Source of the DNA: Dendrolimus kikuchii
Lineage: Eukaryota; Arthropoda; Insecta; Lepidoptera; Lasiocampidae
Length of the DNA stretch: 64,000 bases
Reading direction: 5' to 3'
Assembly: GCA_019925095.2 (NCBI GenBank)
Contig: CM034406.1
Coordinates: 6,302,388-6,366,387 of the forward strand
This document shows positions 1-13,900 of the stretch, one piece after another (positions within the stretch are counted from its first letter, which is position 1; each line of letters opens with the position of its first letter). A program made the position numbers and the translations under genes. The notes under the pieces were generated by a model, which saw only the letters and a list, made by a program, of their open reading frames with translations, was not told where the DNA came from and did no database searches.

Positions 1-13
1 AATACTTATATTA

Positions 14-1200
14 GGTTGGGGAGAAAGTATCTTCGCATTTTATACAAAAATTCAAAAGGTTTTTTTATAAAGTTTATTTACATTTGACTAAAGTATGTAG
101 GTGCCATTTTGTTGGATAACTTTTTGCCATCTTGTAGGTAGGGACGTGATCCCATTGCTATAAAAATTTTGGGGCTTCTGATTAAAAAACTGCGACAAGT
201 AGTTTTGGCAGTCCTCTCGTGATGTTAACCTGACACTGCCTAAGAAATTCTGCAGAGACCGAAACAGGTAAAAATCTGAAGGTGCAAAAAAAAAAGAAAA
301 ACCACACACCTTCTGTTGATTAATTCCGGCCGCTTACTCTCAACTTTTTGCTTTAATCTCATCAGTTGTTCGCAGTACAGTTCAGAATCGATGGCCCTGC
401 CTGGCGGTAATAGCTCATAATGATAATGCTCTTCCAATCCCACGATACACACAGCATCACCTTGTTGCGAGTTAACCGGGGTTTCGCCACAGTCTGTGAA
501 GCCTGACCGGCCTTTGACCACGGTCTTTTTCGCACGTTCTTGTCGTACGTGATCCACTTTTCATCACCAGTTATCAGCTTCTTCAAAAATGGTTCGGTTT
601 CATTACGTCGTAATAAAGAATCACAAATGAGTACACGATTCATTAGGTTTCTTTCAGTGAGCTCATGAGGCACCCAAATATCGGGCTTTTTTGTGTACCC
701 AACTTTTTTCAAATGCGCCAAAACCATTTTATGGTCAATTCCCATTTCTCTAGCTACATCGTAACTGCTAATATGCCGATCTTGCTCCAGTCTTTCAAAA
801 ATGGCATCAATTTTCTCCGTAACAGGGTGACCAGAGCGACGTGCATCTTTGATATCAACATTTCCGGATTGAAAACGCTTAAACCAAATTTGCGCTACTC
901 TCACAGATACTGCATTAGGTCCATAAACATCACAAATTTTTTTAGCGGCTTGTGTTGCATTTTTACCTTTTTTGTAGTAAAATTTTAAAATGTATCGAAT
1001 TTCTTCATTAGATTCACTCATTTTAACAATAATAAAAACAAATGAAAATCACACATTTTCCTAATTTGAATATGGAATTGTTTTCTTTAAAATTAAAACT
1101 TTTTAATGTTATCAAAACCAGCCAGATACAAATGGTATAGCCAAAGAGATCTTATTACAAGTTCATAGATACTATATGCGAAAAGAATATTTCCCCAACC
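14..1200 (-). mobile_element. Mariner-family DNA transposon, decayed copy with both ends
   Basis: Imperfect terminal inverted repeats lie at about 14-40 and 1174-1200. Both outer ends start GGTTGGGGA, or its complement, next to a TA (12-13 and 1201-1202), as expected for mariner target duplication. The body carries a broken transposase on the minus strand. It lies in the gene A intron before the 1845 exon. Confidence 0.87.
88..1021 (-). pseudogene. Mariner transposase pseudogene
   Basis: Reading leftward from ATG at 1021, an N-terminal helix-turn-helix region (IRYILKFYYKKGKNATQAAK) and the first catalytic Asp region (LITGDEKWITYD) are clear. A frameshift follows the WDWK motif, and the frame picks up as HYELLPPGRAIDSELYCEQL. 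After PELINRR the segment that should hold the second catalytic Asp is deleted, and the frame changes again to the PSDFYLFRSLQNFL region with the third acidic position. Two frame breaks plus loss of an active-site residue make it non-functional. Confidence 0.88.
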
Positions 1201-1229
1201 TATTATAATATAACTATAAACTAGTACAG

Positions 1230-1372
1230 TTAAGGAAACTTAACTTATACTGTATTCTACCTATAAGACTATAGGTAGAATATAGAGCTAAGGTCATCGA
1301 ATTCAATGTGTAAGATTCCTAGAAGGCTGGCTACGTTACCTCGCTGGATCACCATGCTGATCTGTCGTCCGA
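1230..1372 (-). mobile_element. LINE 3'-end fragment (IQRGN-tail family), copy 1
   Basis: The repeat shares the TGTATTCTACC start, the TAGAAGGCTGGCTACGT core and the CTCGCTGGATC segment with 21647-21830, 27700-27870, 29215-29420 and 34125-34310. In the better copies the minus strand encodes the last residues of a LINE polymerase (ISxAIQRGNVASLLxTL). Confidence 0.65.
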
Positions 1373-1844
1373 AATAATTACAATTGTTTTTTGGATGAGT
1401 TGCCACTAAGTTTCTAATAAATTCGTAACATGTGACTTCAACTACTACTAAAATTGAACCGATAACTCCAGGGTCCAGTATACAAGCGCTTCTACTAGAA
1501 GAATAAATCCCTGAAACGTCAAGTTGTATTTCTTCGACCTCCGACTACAAGAAATAATTCGTAAAGACTACTTCCGGCAACTACACTATCATCGACTACT
1601 GATACAAGTGTACAATCTGTGTCGACATTTAATTGTCCTTCAAGGAGTGTACAAAGCTGTAGAGTCGGTCTTCAGTCTACTGGGTTGAATTATGTTTGAC
1701 TTGACGGGATCTCTACTTCAAGACTCGTCTGTTCTATCGGTTATTGATTTGGTGTTACTTGCGACCGACAATTTGTGCTTGCTAATTTTAGTTTTAAAAC
1801 TACTTTGGCAAACAACTATTTTATAATTACACTGTAATTTTCAG

Positions 1845-1982
1845 AGCGAAATCGGCAATAAGACTGTATTCGATCTGGATTCTTATAATGGTCAAATGCT
1901 TTGTAGTTTATCATATGGAGATTTAGATTCGCTCAAATGGGTCCAACATAAAGATCTGACAAAAGAAGGGGTCGATGTAGAG
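1845..1982 (+). CDS. Gene A exon: linker before ER
   Basis: A 46-codon exon, phase 0 at both ends, acceptor TTTTCAG and donor GTATAA. It contains the SLSYGDLDSLKWVQ segment that in FAS precedes the ER domain. It is a near-duplicate of gene B exon 63732-63869: I count 4 differences in 138 bases, of which 3 change residues. Confidence 0.93.
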
Positions 1983-4900
1983 GTATAATGTTTATTATTT
2001 TAAATTAATATCTATACAAAACTCCCCAGACGAGCGTGCATGACAAGAGTTATGAATGTCAAAGAGGCAAGTGAGGTATGTACGAATAAGCCTAAATGGC
2101 ACTCTGTTGTTCGTGCCTACCCCGCAAGGGAACTGGCGTGAAGTTATGTATGTGTGTATGTATGTATGTACAAAACTCCCCTCTTTTAATATTTGATAGC
2201 CAAATGGCTAACACGGAATTATTTAGCTGTTTCTGTCTGTTCGTATTAAAATTAAGAGATTGTTTTTACCCGAGAAACTGCTGTAAGCAAATCGTACTTC
2301 AATTGAAGAATGAAAAAATTTAGTGCAAATAAGTTATATTTTTTGTCAATGGTAGGTTACATGCGCTTCAAATCACAATAAAAAATGTACGCCACTCTTG
2401 TAACTTTTAAATAATTATGTGAAAAATTATGGAAAAATAGAAAAATGGATGATAGAAACTAAAGATATTTCCGCAACAATTAGTGTGAACTTGATACGTC
2501 TAATAGTTTTTGAAGTATGAAAGTGAAATATCAAAAAAAAAAACCTAAGAAAATCATTGCAATATGAAACTGTTCATTAAGCGTGATCGAGTAGGCACTT
2601 GAATGGTTTTATGATTAAGTTTAAGATTAAGTTTAATCATAAATATCCATAGGAATATTTTCTGGAAATAAATATGGGTTTACTTCAGTGAGAACCTTAT
2701 TTATTAATAACTAGCTGTGCCCGCGACGTCGTCCGCGTGGAATTTGCTTTCAAAACCCTCCGATTTTGAAACATTCTTCATTGGTGCTCCGCTCCTACTG
2801 GTCTTAGCGTGATGATAGCCTTTCTCGATAAATGGGCTATCCAAGACTGTAAGAATTTTTCAAATCAGACCAGTGATTCCTGAGATTAGCGCGTTCAATC
2901 AAACAATATTAGTATATTTGGCTACAACACTAATACTTACATTTTAAATATCGCGATATCTTTTGAACGAAACGTCCGAATTGAATAATTCAAAAAGTTC
3001 TAGAAAGGTACTGAATTCGTCTTGAATGTGGAGTAATTTATTTTGATAAGAATTAATACCAAGGTACAAAATAAAGAGTTTTTGAAGCGACGGCATTTTA
3101 TTTATTTAAAAAAATAAAAGAAAACACTTATTGTGAGATAACTACAATAGCTGGACATATGGTTGTGCAATATTTTTTGTATACAATTATATGTTCTGCA
3201 AAGTGGTAGTACATTGTTTTGTTCTATAATCAATAGTTTTCGCAGCGCACGCCGTGTAAGGATTTTTTCGGGTCATTTTTTTACACCTTGGGTTACATTA
3301 TTGGACTTTTAGTAAGGATCCCTAATTTGTTTGAAAATATAATATAGCCTATAGCCTTCCTCGATAAATATATTATTCAACACTGAATGAATTTTTCAAA
3401 TCGGACCAGCGGTTCCTGAGATTAGCGCGTTTAAACAAACAAACAAACTCTTCAGCTTTATAATATTATAGTATAGATTTAACCGTGTTTCTGATTAGCA
3501 TAACTTGAGCATTATTCTTTTTAGATTCATTATGCTGGGATAAATGATGCCGATGTAAAAGTCGCAGCTGGAATCAATCCAGTTATAAAAGGATTTCATT
3601 CTGGTTATGGAATGGACTTCAGTGGAATCACAGAAAGGTATTTTTTACCTATATTATGACTACAAACGTTATTGAATTTTCTACAAACAACTATAGCGGA
3701 GAATTCCTGTTCTAATTATTATCGATATGTTGTGATAATTTATTTGTCATAGCATTTTATTTACAATTAATTAATTATTGAACCTTGTATGAATTCTCTA
3801 CTATCGTCTGCTACCAGTATTATATTACTTGTCGCGGCACGATTAACCAAGGATGATACACACTGATGCAATCGGACATGAAACCAATACGCACGCGCCG
3901 GTGTGTACGCGCAATATTAACCTTTTACTATGAAAACGCTCATTATCTACGGCCAACCGCCAATATTCAAAATATCAAGAACGAACGACAATAAAAAATT
4001 GTACGCGCAAGAAAATTTAATGTAAAGTCACAAAAGATTAAATTATACGCATTTAACAAGCAAAGGGTGCTTCATTGAAGAATTCCTACGCTTCATTACT
4101 AAATTACCTTTCCTCCCTACTTGTTTGGTACTTTGTATTCATAAATATCTGCAAGATACCGACATAAAAAATACTTACATGACGACTTGGACAACATTCT
4201 TATTGTATTCAAGATGTTAATTGAAATCCGTTACATCCTTTGGAGGTTATTTGTGCCAAAATTCCAGATCGAAACACAGAAAACAATCAGAAAAACGATC
4301 GTTTATGATTAGGCATGATATATAAAACGTTTTTCAGTTAAATTTTGGAATTAATTCAAATAACAGACAGACATTTCAATAGTATTTATAGATAGAGATA
4401 ACATTTTACTGCTTGCCAAAGAAGCAATTGCAAAAATGCACGATCACACTACTGTAGAGAGCAGCAACACACTGGTAGTAAGTTTGGTGTTACAAATGTC
4501 TATAGGTGATGGTAACCGCTTTCCATTAAGTAGGCCATCTCCTGCACTCATGCAATAAAAAAAGGTAAACAATAGGCGGTTGAGGGCCTTATCACTTAGA
4601 ATAATATATTCCAGGCACCTAACTAAAAGAATAACACATACGAACGAGTACATTGATCGCTCGATCGACTAATATAAATAAATAATTTTTTATTTAGCTA
4701 AATCTGTAGATAAACACACACTGCGTGTGTTTTTTCACAAGTTATGTAATTTACACTTGTAATATCATATCATTTTTTTTTATATTGCATGAGTTCAGCA
4801 GACATGCAGACGGCCCACTTGACGCAAAGCGGTTACTATAGCCTATGGACATTTGCAACACCAAAGGCTACAAATGCGTTGCTGCTTTCTTAAGGGAGAC

Positions 4901-7900
4901 TGGAACCTGGTCACTAATGCCGGAACACAACTCAAGGTTGTTATGACGGCATACTTTAGACCAGGGGTGGTAGCCATCCAGTCGGGCAAATACCCTACCA
5001 CCTGGCTGTGGGTTGTTTTGTCGCCTCTTACGACAGGCCGCCCGGACGCAGAAAATTGTATTTTTTCTCCGTTCCTGCATGGATAATATACAATGAGCAA
5101 CTCTTATGACGATCTCAGTAATACCCAAAGCATTTTTGGAGAGGTCATGTGACTGCAAGGTTCATTCTATTGGATGAACAAAACCTTACTTGGTTTAAGT
5201 TCACAAAGGTTGTATTTGCCAAATATTTATCATGTGTATTGTATATAGATTACATTCAGCTGGTTAAGATCTGTGATCGTTGATTGATGTCTCCTTCTGC
5301 AGTGGGCAGCGGGTGATGGGGCTGGTCCGCGGGGGCGCTGCGAGCAGCCGCGTGCGCACTCCCGCCTCGCTGCTGTGGCCGGTGCCCGACCCCTGGACCC
5401 TCGAGGAGGCCGCTACTGTGCCGCTCGCCTACCTCCAGGCTATGTTCTGCCTTACACATAACTTATCAAATAAGGTATTATACTATGAAAAATGCATTTG
5501 TTTCATGCGTCGTTGTATTTTTATGTCACATTAATTTGTCTCGAGACATTGTGGGGTTTATATGGATAAAATTAGTGGGTGTTTATGTACTATGAAATTG
5601 GGTAATATAATATAAGAATAACATATGCTTGAGTATTGGCGGTATACAATTCTTTTTGTGAAATGGTGAAAAATATAGATCAGGGATCACCGTCTTACAG
5701 GTAACAGAGGAGAGAAAATATTTCTGTACATATCGTATGAGACACCATTAGTCTGACCTTGGATGAATAATTATATACTTTATTGTGTGTTGAAAGATAC
5801 AGTACTTTAACAGAAATTTAAAAAAATCAATACAATAGCCATACCACTCTTAGTCATTTCTTCCAGACAACCTTTAGATGGACACGAAGTTCGGCAAGAA
5901 CTAAATTAAGAATCAAAATAATGTTTAAGTCGAGCGACATCCGCTTTCATGTTATAAAAATTGTGTCCCTCTCTTAAAAAATTTGCACTATGAAATTAAA
6001 AATTATAAGAAATTGTGGAGGGGGAGATTTAAAAACTTTCCAAAAAAAAACTAGGCAGTTTTTTAGTGGCACTGTAGATATTTTTTGTAAAATCCGACAT
6101 CGGCCGGAACAACCAGATTGAATCAATTAGGTCCAAAGTCGCAGATCTGACACGAAACCAACCAGTACCAGAACCAACCAGTGACATTCAATAGCAATCA
6201 ATGACTCGATTTTAAATTTTTATGAATATTTTTGGTTGCTTTCTCCAAATTGCAGAACAGAAAAATACAATTAATCAATTAATATTTGAAACAGTTTGGT
6301 GATTTTGGTAACGAGGAGAAGAGTCGAAGCGTGCTTGTCCTAGGGGGAGCTGGGGCCATGGGTCAAGCGTCCATCAGAGTCGCTTTGGCATTTGGCTACA
6401 AAGTCTTTACTACTGTCAGTAATGCTAGTAAAAATAAATTCTTAAGGAAGCTGTTCCCGCAACTTGAGGGTACGTCGTTTTAGAAAAACCTATTTTAGTC
6501 TTATATTTTACTAGAGTTTTTTTCGCAGCAACGCTGCGAGTCAATTCCTAGTTAATAACTCTACCTTACCTACTAAAAAACTTATATAAACTTTTATATA
6601 ACGTGGGTGAAGCCGCGGGGAAAAGCTAGTTTACAAAGTGAATTTTTAAGTGAGCTTATAGTGTTTCGTTTGCATATATATATATTCTATTATTCGAATA
6701 ATCGCTGTTTGAGTGTCACAGCTCTAGCAGTATCGAAGACACCAATTTTTTGGTTGTCTAGCATGTCCTTATCCGTCATCCGTCGAGAGCTTTCAGTCAG
6801 TCGTTGGACACTACGAACCTTACTACACGCGTGTGCAAGCGAACATTAATTCCCGCCAAATCGAACAAAACTAATATCACTACAATTTAGAGGTGTTAGC
6901 AGCATCCGGTGACTACTTGCTTATATCCTTACTGCTAAGCCTAGACTTCAAACATCGGTCGAGTCGGAAAAATATTTACAAAATCAGAATCGACATATCT
7001 TCCCATAATATAGCTACCGTCCTTTTGGATGTGTATGCTACATATAGTACACATCGTAAACAATACCAAATAGCGAAAGACACTCAAAGATGCACAACAA
7101 GAGTACTACTAAAGATGTATTATGCACTATGTATATATAGTTATAATAAAATTATTAAGCGGTGTTTACAACATAATATAAGTAGGTATTTCTACTTTTC
7201 TATCAAATTACGTAAATGATTTATTATCATGTTCAAGGTCATTCCGTTTAATAAAAGGTTAAGTTTTAAGTTTGGAAATAAACGCACAAAAAAAACTTGT
7301 CATAATATCTAGATTTTGTTCTTATTAAAGTGCAGTACAGAGTACAGAAACGTTAGGAAAAAAACGTCGTGACGTAAAATGTACGGCGAGATTTAAACAT
7401 AAGTGAAGAATGTATAATAATTACTTACCTTTTTATGGGAACCCGATGTATTTGTACAGTGGTGGTATGAAAAGATTCTTCACCCTGAAATCGAATTTTT
7501 CCTTCCACGAGTACAAGAAATAGTACCGCCAACATTTTAATACATGTTACGTTTATAAAATATAGAAATGTGAAAAAAAAACCAATGTTGACAATGACAG
7601 ACACAGTTTAACAACAAGAAAAAAAGAAGATATAATCACTACACTTATCACAAATATTAAAAAAAGGTTTTGTGTCTCTAAACATTCTTATACAACATAA
7701 AAAATCACACAACTTTTGACTTAGTACAGACAGTAACTTTGATATTAGTAATTTTAAACTTTATTGTCAAATGCTTAAACATAATTAGCCTGTGGAACTT
7801 TGTAAATTTGTGGAAACGTTTGTTCTGTAATTTAGTTTAAACAGGCAACGTGTGCTCGTGGAACGTTAAATAAATAAATTTGAAAATAGCGAACCTTCTC

Positions 7901-10900
7901 TTACCACGACTGTATGTACGTATGCATGTGTACATTATTATAAATTATGCATATTTTAGAAACGATTACATATTGAGTATGATGACAAAAACGTCAAATA
8001 ATAATAGTAACTTATTTAGTTTTTTTACACTGCATCTGATTAGTACTAAAAAAGCAAATACTTAATTATTTCAGATGACAATATTGGGTGCTCACGTAAT
8101 CATAGTTTTAGTCATATGGTGTTAAATAGGACCAATGGCAGAGGATGTACTGTTGTTATAACATGCGCGAAGGGAGCATTGAAAAATGTAAGAATTGCAA
8201 AATAAACTCGGCTATTAGGTTTGGAGAGATAATATAAGTTATCGTTCTTTATTTCATCTATTTCTTGATAAAAAAGTAACCTGTGTCTATACTCAGTATA
8301 TAAATTTCCTTGTAAAATTTAATTTCTCAGTTTCCAAATTAATATTTACTCAAGTCTCAAAATGACGTTGGATATTTTTGCTCCTTTACCATCTTACAAC
8401 GGCCTCTGTGGTTGAGCGGGATAAGCCTTTGCCGGCCTACCTCACTGCAACGCAGAGGTTCCGGGTTCGATTCCTGGTATAGTAAATTTCGGAAACGTAT
8501 TTTCTCCATTATTCACTATGGTCTAGGTGTCTGGGATCGGCCCCGGAGTAGTCCGTTGTATATTACCCATAACTCAAGCGTAACTTGCTTAATTTGGGGA
8601 TATACAATATGTGTGTTTGTCTGCCGATTATTTATTTATTATTTATCTTCGGACCAAATATTGTGTAATTTGGTAGTTATAATAGTATCATACTATATAT
8701 AATGGGTGAAAAAGTATACAGATTATTTCTTATAACGGACCATAAGATAGCTTCCCCGAGTTACGGGTTAGAAGTTCACGCGAGTGTATAGGTGAATCTA
8801 GTGACAAAACAGAAAATCTTAATAGACACTTGTTCGCGCAAATAAAAACTGTTTTAACTCATAGATATTGTAAACTATGTGACTTTTAGGTATCTCTTCA
8901 ATGTTGTGCACCTGGTGGTGTAGTTTTTGATTTAGTTCAAGTACCAAGCCGAGAGATATACAGTCTCCCAATGGGATTATTGACGAAGGATCGCTCATAT
9001 CTTGCGGTTGACATCGCATCACTCCTTGATGATCCGAATTCGGAAATCATGAAGGTTTGTATTTTTTTTATAGACATGTGGGTACATTATAAAATTATAT
9101 CTATATATAAAAATAAATCCCTATTTCCCTTGGTCACGCCATCTCGCGTAAACGGCTGGACCGATTTCGTTAATTCTTTTTTTGTTGTGTTTGTTATTGT
9201 CAGAACAAGGTTCTTATGAAAGAAAATATTTAAAAAATTGCGCGTAATATTTAAAAATACTTAACCACCATATAAAAATATTTCTAATCTAACCTTAGCG
9301 CTTTGGACAATATAAACTTTTTTAATGTACCCTTATGACGTTTGACATAGAATTGAGAGAATGCGTGCTGCCAATTTGACTCTGTGGTTGAGCGGGCTAA
9401 GCTTTTGCCGGCTTACCTCACTGGAACGCAGAGGCTCCGGGTTCGATATCTGGTATGGTAAATTTCGGAAATGAATTTTCTCCGTTATTTACTATGGTCT
9501 GGGTGTCTGGAATCGGCCCCAGAGTGGTCCGTTGTATATTACCCATAACACAAGCGTAACTTACTTGATTTGGGGATAAATAGTGTGGGTGTTTGTCTGC
9601 CGATTTATTATTATAATGTATGTCTTTGTAGACCACGGGCCATAAAAATGGCCCGGACTTTTGGAGGACTTGCGTGGGGCCATGGGAAGGCCAACACGTA
9701 GAGGCCCCTTGACAAATTTAATGTAAATGTGGCGTGACACTGACCGGCGATTATCCCTGTCTATACTATATAGTAATGCACCCAAGGACAAGCCCCGGCC
9801 AGCGTAGGACTATTGTGGGAAATGAAGACAAAAAGTACCGGGCTATTGGGGTGAACTGCTAGTGGTACTAAAGGTCTGGGAATATGGGGACTATGGGGTC
9901 TGCCCGTCGCAATGTTCGGAGAACATGGAAAAATGGGCAGACGGTGACTCGCCACTCCCTGCATGGGCCTCAAAAAATGCCATAGAAGACAGAGGCAACA
10001 TGGGTATGAGTGGCTAAGGGGTGTAGAGAGGTGGGCTGCAGGTTCACAGAAGCTACTTCTAACGTGATGCCATTCATCACTTCCACCCCTGGAGCTTGAG
10101 TCACAAATAAATGCACACAGATAAAATACAAGGATTTTTACTAACAAATAGATACAGTTTTGGAAATGTATGTACTTAAAATTCATGGCAATGAGGCTGG
10201 AAACTCAGCATTATGCTGTGTTAGGAGCTAACACAGCGCTGATTTTCAGTTCCAGCCTCCGTCCAACCAGAATCAACTCAAACAACCTACTGTTTACCTT
10301 CATGTAGATAATTTCAAAACAGTGTAATAATAACTTACATGTATCACAAAAATGAGCCAAAAAACAACAAATATGATAAAAAAATGCTAAATAAATGAAA
10401 TGTTTTATAAGAATATATTGTATATAGAAATGTTTATATTATATACATACATACATAACTTCACGCCAGTTCCCTTGCGGGGTAGGCACGAACAACAGAG
10501 TGCCATTTAGGCTTATTCTTACACACCTCACTTGCCTCTTTGACATTCATAACTCTTGTCATGCAAGCTCGTCTGTTCTATTATATACAATATATAAGAA
10601 ATAAATTTATATGAAAATATGTAATTATTATAAAGGTAATTAAATATATTCATATTATATAGGTACATGTGGAATTATATAGATATAATAATACAGACAG
10701 AATATATAACAGTCGATATGTACATAAATAAATATGTATATTTTTGCATTTATAAAAAGAAATAATTTATAATTGTAATACGTACTTTAGAAATGTATGC
10801 ACGCATGTGTATATATATACAATGCTAGTACAATATGTAATAAAAAAAATGTAAAAATCATATATGGGCAAAACATAATCTACACTGAGAACTTAATTAA

Positions 10901-13900
10901 TTCGTCCAACATCAATTTAAAAAGTATAAGCACAGGGGCCAATATGATCACAAACGTCTTTTCTATGCCGTACTCGGAGTACAGCATCCCCCGGCTTCTG
11001 CCATGCCAGTATACGGCCGCGCCTAGTCCAAATGAACTGCCACCCGTTTTGGCGGTCCACCTCGCGAGCTAAACGGAATAAATGGCTATTGGTTCTTGTC
11101 AGCCTTTCATTTGCGTAAAAGCGTTGTGGCTTTCCAGATAGCCCCAAATCACTAAGGGTAGCATTATGTTGGGTACGCGTACTGCGAAGTATCTCATCCC
11201 GTATATCACGACTCACTATGCGGACCACGATGGCTCGTGGTTGTTGAGGTTTCACCTCTTCATCTGACTTCGACGAATTTGCAAAAAAATTGCCTTTTCG
11301 TTCTGCGCTAATGATATCGCGTTCCTCTATATTTACACCCAACTTTGCACCCACGAGTGTTACTAAATGTTTGGGATTTTCATCAGCCTCTTCAGGAATG
11401 TTCCTGATCTCCAAATCATTTGCAAGGCTGACTTGTTCTTGATCGTTCAAATCATCCTTTAGCTGATTTATGACCTTATCGAGGTTAACAGGTTGTTCCA
11501 ATTCTGTGGCACTATGTTCCAAGGTTTCCACCCGAGCTTCCAACCTTTCAATACGTGCATTATATGACTGTACTTCAATTTATAAATCTGCCATTTCCCT
11601 CCGGAAATTTAGAAAGTCAAATCGCATGGACCTTAACTCCTCCATGACATCCCTTATGGTAAAATCCTTGTTATTGACATCCCCCAATGTAGCAATGTGA
11701 AGTTTTGGACTGCTATAAGACGAAATAGTGTCCTTCTCTTCTTCCAGGTTTTGTATGTTCATCGGGCTATCTTGTAAAGAAGTATCAACCTTATTTTCTC
11801 TCTTTTTACATGCTGGACAGTACCAGGTGGAAGCTATTTTATCCTTAGCGGGCAGTGTCACACACAATCTATGATTTGGTAATCCAAATGTGATACACCT
11901 AACGCTCTCTATCGGCGAAAAAATTTGCGACAGCATCCACATCTTTCCGTAGGCATTTTTATATTGGAATTCCACTGCCTAAAACACTCTTAGCAATGGA
12001 TCTAAAATTATGTTATACGCGATACTAAAAATACAGAGCAGTTGTTTGGGTCTTGATATTACAGAATACCCTCTGTTATTTATAAAATAGATGTAAAATC
12101 ATTAATTTCGCTGTAATCGGGTTCCAATATATATATATATATAGGTGAAATTGTTTTTATGTGGGTTCAAGTGGGTCCCGGGATGGTTAAGAATTTAGAC
12201 CTACTGGTAGGTGGTACAGCTAAAGTCTTTCTAAAAGGTGGGACCTATTTTGATGATTTTTTTGTTTTTAATAAAGTGGATTCGAGAATGGTTTAAATTA
12301 ACTATTGGTCCCGGTAAATGTCTCTGCAATCGGGTTCTAGATTTTTATTTTTAAGGTCAGGATAACGTCTGCCGGGTACAACTAGAATGAAATAAAATAT
12401 TATTATCATTAAACGCCTAACGTATTATTACGAATACAGTTTATCTTATTATTTTATAGTATTTGCATTCCGCAATAAGTAGTGGCATAGCAAGTGGTTT
12501 CGTGTGTCCGTTATCTCGTATCTGCTTTTCGCCAACCGAAGTATCACGCGCCTTTCGTCTAGTGGCGGCTAGCGGCCATCGCGGCAGAGTTTTAATTAAA
12601 CTGTGCGAATCTCAACCACTCGAACAACTCAGGTACGTGACTTCATTAAAGTTTTTAAACTAAATATTATTCAGTCTATGCGCTGTTGGTATAATGTTAA
12701 TAGAGGTGAAAGAACGAAGAAAGAACATTAACTTCTACGATCGAGTGGCTTGTCGGAAAAGGCGACAAAACAACCCACAGCCAGGTGTTAGGGCATTTGC
12801 CCGACCGGATGGTTTTACAACTTTGAGCTATATTCCGGTATTAGTGGCCGGGTATCAGTCCCCTTTTCGAGGTCGACAGCAAATTGGTAGCACTTTGATG
12901 TTGCAAATATCCTTAAACGTTACTAACCAAACGATGCGTGCCATAAGCATTTTCTATCGAATGCGTCGTCGGCTTGTCTATTGTACTCCAACAATAATAA
13001 ATAAGCATAAAAGAATTCTAAAATACTGCACAATAAAATGAAAATAAAAAACACAAATTTTACTAAATTTGAATGTATTTGATGAACTTTAAATGCCAAA
13101 AGGTTTACTCTCAACTTTCGTTGAATTTTTCGGACAGCTTTGTTGGAAATTGATTGACTCAGTACTGATTTTACACTAAATCTTTCACTCTTAGGATAAA
13201 TCTTTCGCTCTGGAATGTGAATAATAGATTGCAATAAAATATGGAAGTTACAAACATACAGTTAATTAGTTCTAATTGTTATACCAAGTATGAATTTTAC
13301 GAATCGGTTAAATAATGTTTTTTCAAAATTCAAAAGACTTTATTCAAAATAAGTTCCATTGGAGAATACTTCTTGAACGCTATGCATATAAGTTAAAATT
13401 TAATTTTACTTCCTAATCTATGTACACCGCTTCGCAGCGTGTTATTGCTGTTAAGAAGAAGAAGCGACAAGAAACTCCCCAGCAACACGTCTAGCTAAAA
13501 ATTGTTTTTCTTTTTATTTATCTAGCTCAAATTCTTTTTCATATATTCATACAGAAATGTGTTACACAATTAATTTTCGAGGAATTAATGGAATTGTAGC
13601 AAATAGTGAGACAAAGACGCAATAAAACGAAAGAAAAAAAATAGATATAATAATGACATGAAGTACTAAAAAATTATACTGCAACATATCTCCATAAATT
13701 CCTTACATGATTGGCAAGATAAAAACGTTATACAAAATGTAGTATAAGAGGTTGGAGCGAGCTGCTATGTAAATAAAGTTTTGTCATTTAAGTATTTTTC
13801 AATACTAGTCATTTTTTAATTTCATTTTAAATTTAGTGAAAAGCAGATCTAACATTTCATTCAGAAGTTTACTAAAGCAGCGTATATCAACTCCCAAGAA

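Noticed and set aside
362..1021. 219-residue mariner transposase frame as an active gene
   Set aside because: Frame breaks and loss of the segment with the second catalytic Asp show it is dead.
4843..5158. Several overlapping open frames on both strands
   Set aside because: They lie within the 320-bp repeat, and the same frames appear in its other copies with stops and shifts.
8399..8475. tRNA gene-like sequence with box A and box B
   Set aside because: The cloverleaf is incomplete and a second copy with the same long non-tRNA body lies at 9380, so it is a SINE head.
9761..10186. 141-residue minus-strand frame in a GC-richer block
   Set aside because: Low-complexity His/Pro/Ser composition and no domain; more likely a repeat fragment.
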